From: Oscillospiraceae bacterium
Lineage (GTDB): Bacteria; Bacillota; Clostridia; Oscillospirales; Oscillospiraceae
Length of the DNA: 5,426 nt
Reading direction: 5' to 3'
Assembly: GCA_017458885.1 (NCBI GenBank)
Contig: JAFSZQ010000091.1
Span: 1-5,426 of the forward strand
Of this stretch, positions 4,802-5,426 are shown one piece after another (within the stretch, counting starts at the first letter, position 1; the number at the start of each line of letters is the position of its first letter). A model generated the notes under the pieces. The model was not told the origin of the DNA. It saw only the letters and a program-made list of their open reading frames with translations, and searched no databases. The position numbers and the translations under genes are program-made.

Positions 4802-5426
4802 TCACATCGCCAGCAGTGCCGGCTTGCCGTCCGCCATCACCGCCTTGAGCTCCGTGACGGGGTTTTCGTAGGAGTCGATGATCTTTGCCGCCATGACGTC
4901 CTCCAGCTCCTTCTGGATGGCGCGGCGCAGATTGCGCGCGCCGTAGGTCTGGGAAAACGACTTTTGCACGAGGTAGTCCACCACCGCGTCGTCGTAAGTA
5001 AAGTGCAGCCCCTTCTCCTTGAGGCTCGTTTGCAGCTCGGAGAGCATGATGCGCGCGATGTCCGCGAAGTGCGCCTCGTCGAGGCGGTTGAAGCAGATGA
5101 CCTCGTCCACGCGGTTGATGAACTCGGGGCGCAGGAACTCGCCGAGCGCCTTCATCGCGCGCTCGCGGCTCAATTCGTTCATGCTCATGCCGAAGCCGAG
5201 CGAGCCGCCCTTGCGGTCGCTGCCCGCGTTCGAGGTCATGACGATGACCGTGTTCTCGAAGTTGACCCTGCGCCCGTGGGAGTCCGTGATCTCGCCGTCG
5301 TCGAGGATTTGCAGCAGGATGTTCAGCACGTCGGGGTGCGCCTTTTCGATCTCGTCGAAGAGGATGACGGCGTAGGGCTTGCGGCGTATTTTTTCCGTGA
5401 GCTGCCCCGCCTCGTCGTAGCCGACG
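4802..5426 (-). CDS. clpC: ClpC-like Hsp100 AAA+ ATPase, C-terminal part (5' partial)
   Basis: 207 residues of the second AAA+ module are visible; the frame is open to the window edge and the gene starts outside it. The visible part opens with the substrate pore loop GYDEAGQLTE (residues 2-11), then Walker B VILFDEIEKAHPDV (20-33), the sensor-1 region TVIVMTSNAGS, the arginine-finger stretch RPEFINRVDEV and the sensor-2 motif YGARNLRRAIQ in the small C-terminal domain. Between sensor 1 and RPEFINR there is an SLGFG loop. In ClpA/ClpC-type unfoldases a [LIV]-G-[FL] tripeptide here docks onto ClpP, while ClpB disaggregases lack it, so a protease partner is more likely than a ClpB role. Such proteins unfold substrates for ClpP in the cytosol. 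The GTG at 5329 lies mid-domain and is not a start. The N-terminal domain that would separate ClpC from relatives is not in the window, so the symbol is provisional. Confidence 0.85.
   Translation of the reverse strand, partial: VGYDEAGQLTEKIRRKPYAVILFDEIEKAHPDVLNILLQILDDGEITDSHGRRVNFENTVIVMTSNAGSDRKGGSLGFGMSMNELSRERAMKALGEFLRPEFINRVDEVICFNRLDEAHFADIARIMLSELQTSLKEKGLHFTYDDAVVDYLVQKSFSQTYGARNLRRAIQKELEDVMAAKIIDSYENPVTELKAVMADGKPALLAM

Overview
The window is high-GC bacterial DNA in which almost every base is coding. It most resembles a gut-type Clostridia genome (Bacillota, Oscillospirales or Christensenellales-like). That placement is an inference from three things: the Orn/Lys/Arg decarboxylase tail, an EFR1-type flavodoxin-ferredoxin and a ClpC-like ATPase with very GC-rich codons; strong AGGAGG-type ribosome sites; and ATGA start/stop overlaps. 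No RNA gene, CRISPR array, transposase or phage gene is visible.

Layout. At the left edge (1-206, + strand) is the C-terminal end of an Orn/Lys/Arg-type PLP decarboxylase. It ends at an A-tract/T-tract hairpin terminator (205-234) shared with the convergent minus-strand genes. Everything else is on the minus strand and is best read from right to left. The first cluster is the C-terminal third of a ClpC-like Hsp100 ATPase (5426-4802), a 70-residue four-cysteine protein (4792-4580) and an EFR1-type flavodoxin/2[4Fe-4S] ferredoxin (4583-3765). The last two share an ATGA overlap. A 403-base non-coding gap (3362-3764) follows. The second cluster is a copper-type P1B ATPase with a CopZ-like domain fused to its C-terminus (3361-851), coupled through another ATGA overlap to an FMN/Fe-S-type flavoprotein (854-237).

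How the genes may work together. The ATPase would export Cu(I) from the cytosol, and its CopZ-like domain would carry Cu(I) to it. A strong ribosome-binding site and ATG lie in frame inside the fused gene, so the same gene may also yield a free 71-residue CopZ. The coupled flavoprotein could deal with redox stress during copper exposure (inference). No copper regulator gene and no convincing promoter or copper operator was found in the window.

The two most interesting objects are (i) this copA-copZ fusion, with its internal start and an out-of-frame TAA at the junction that looks like a trace of formerly separate genes, and (ii) the gap at 3399-3768. The gap is a large imperfect inverted repeat: two related arms of about 165 bases, each with its own terminal hairpin, converging on a near-perfect 23-base palindrome around a 40-base loop. 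The hairpin stems differ by paired, compensating changes, which suggests that the structure itself matters.
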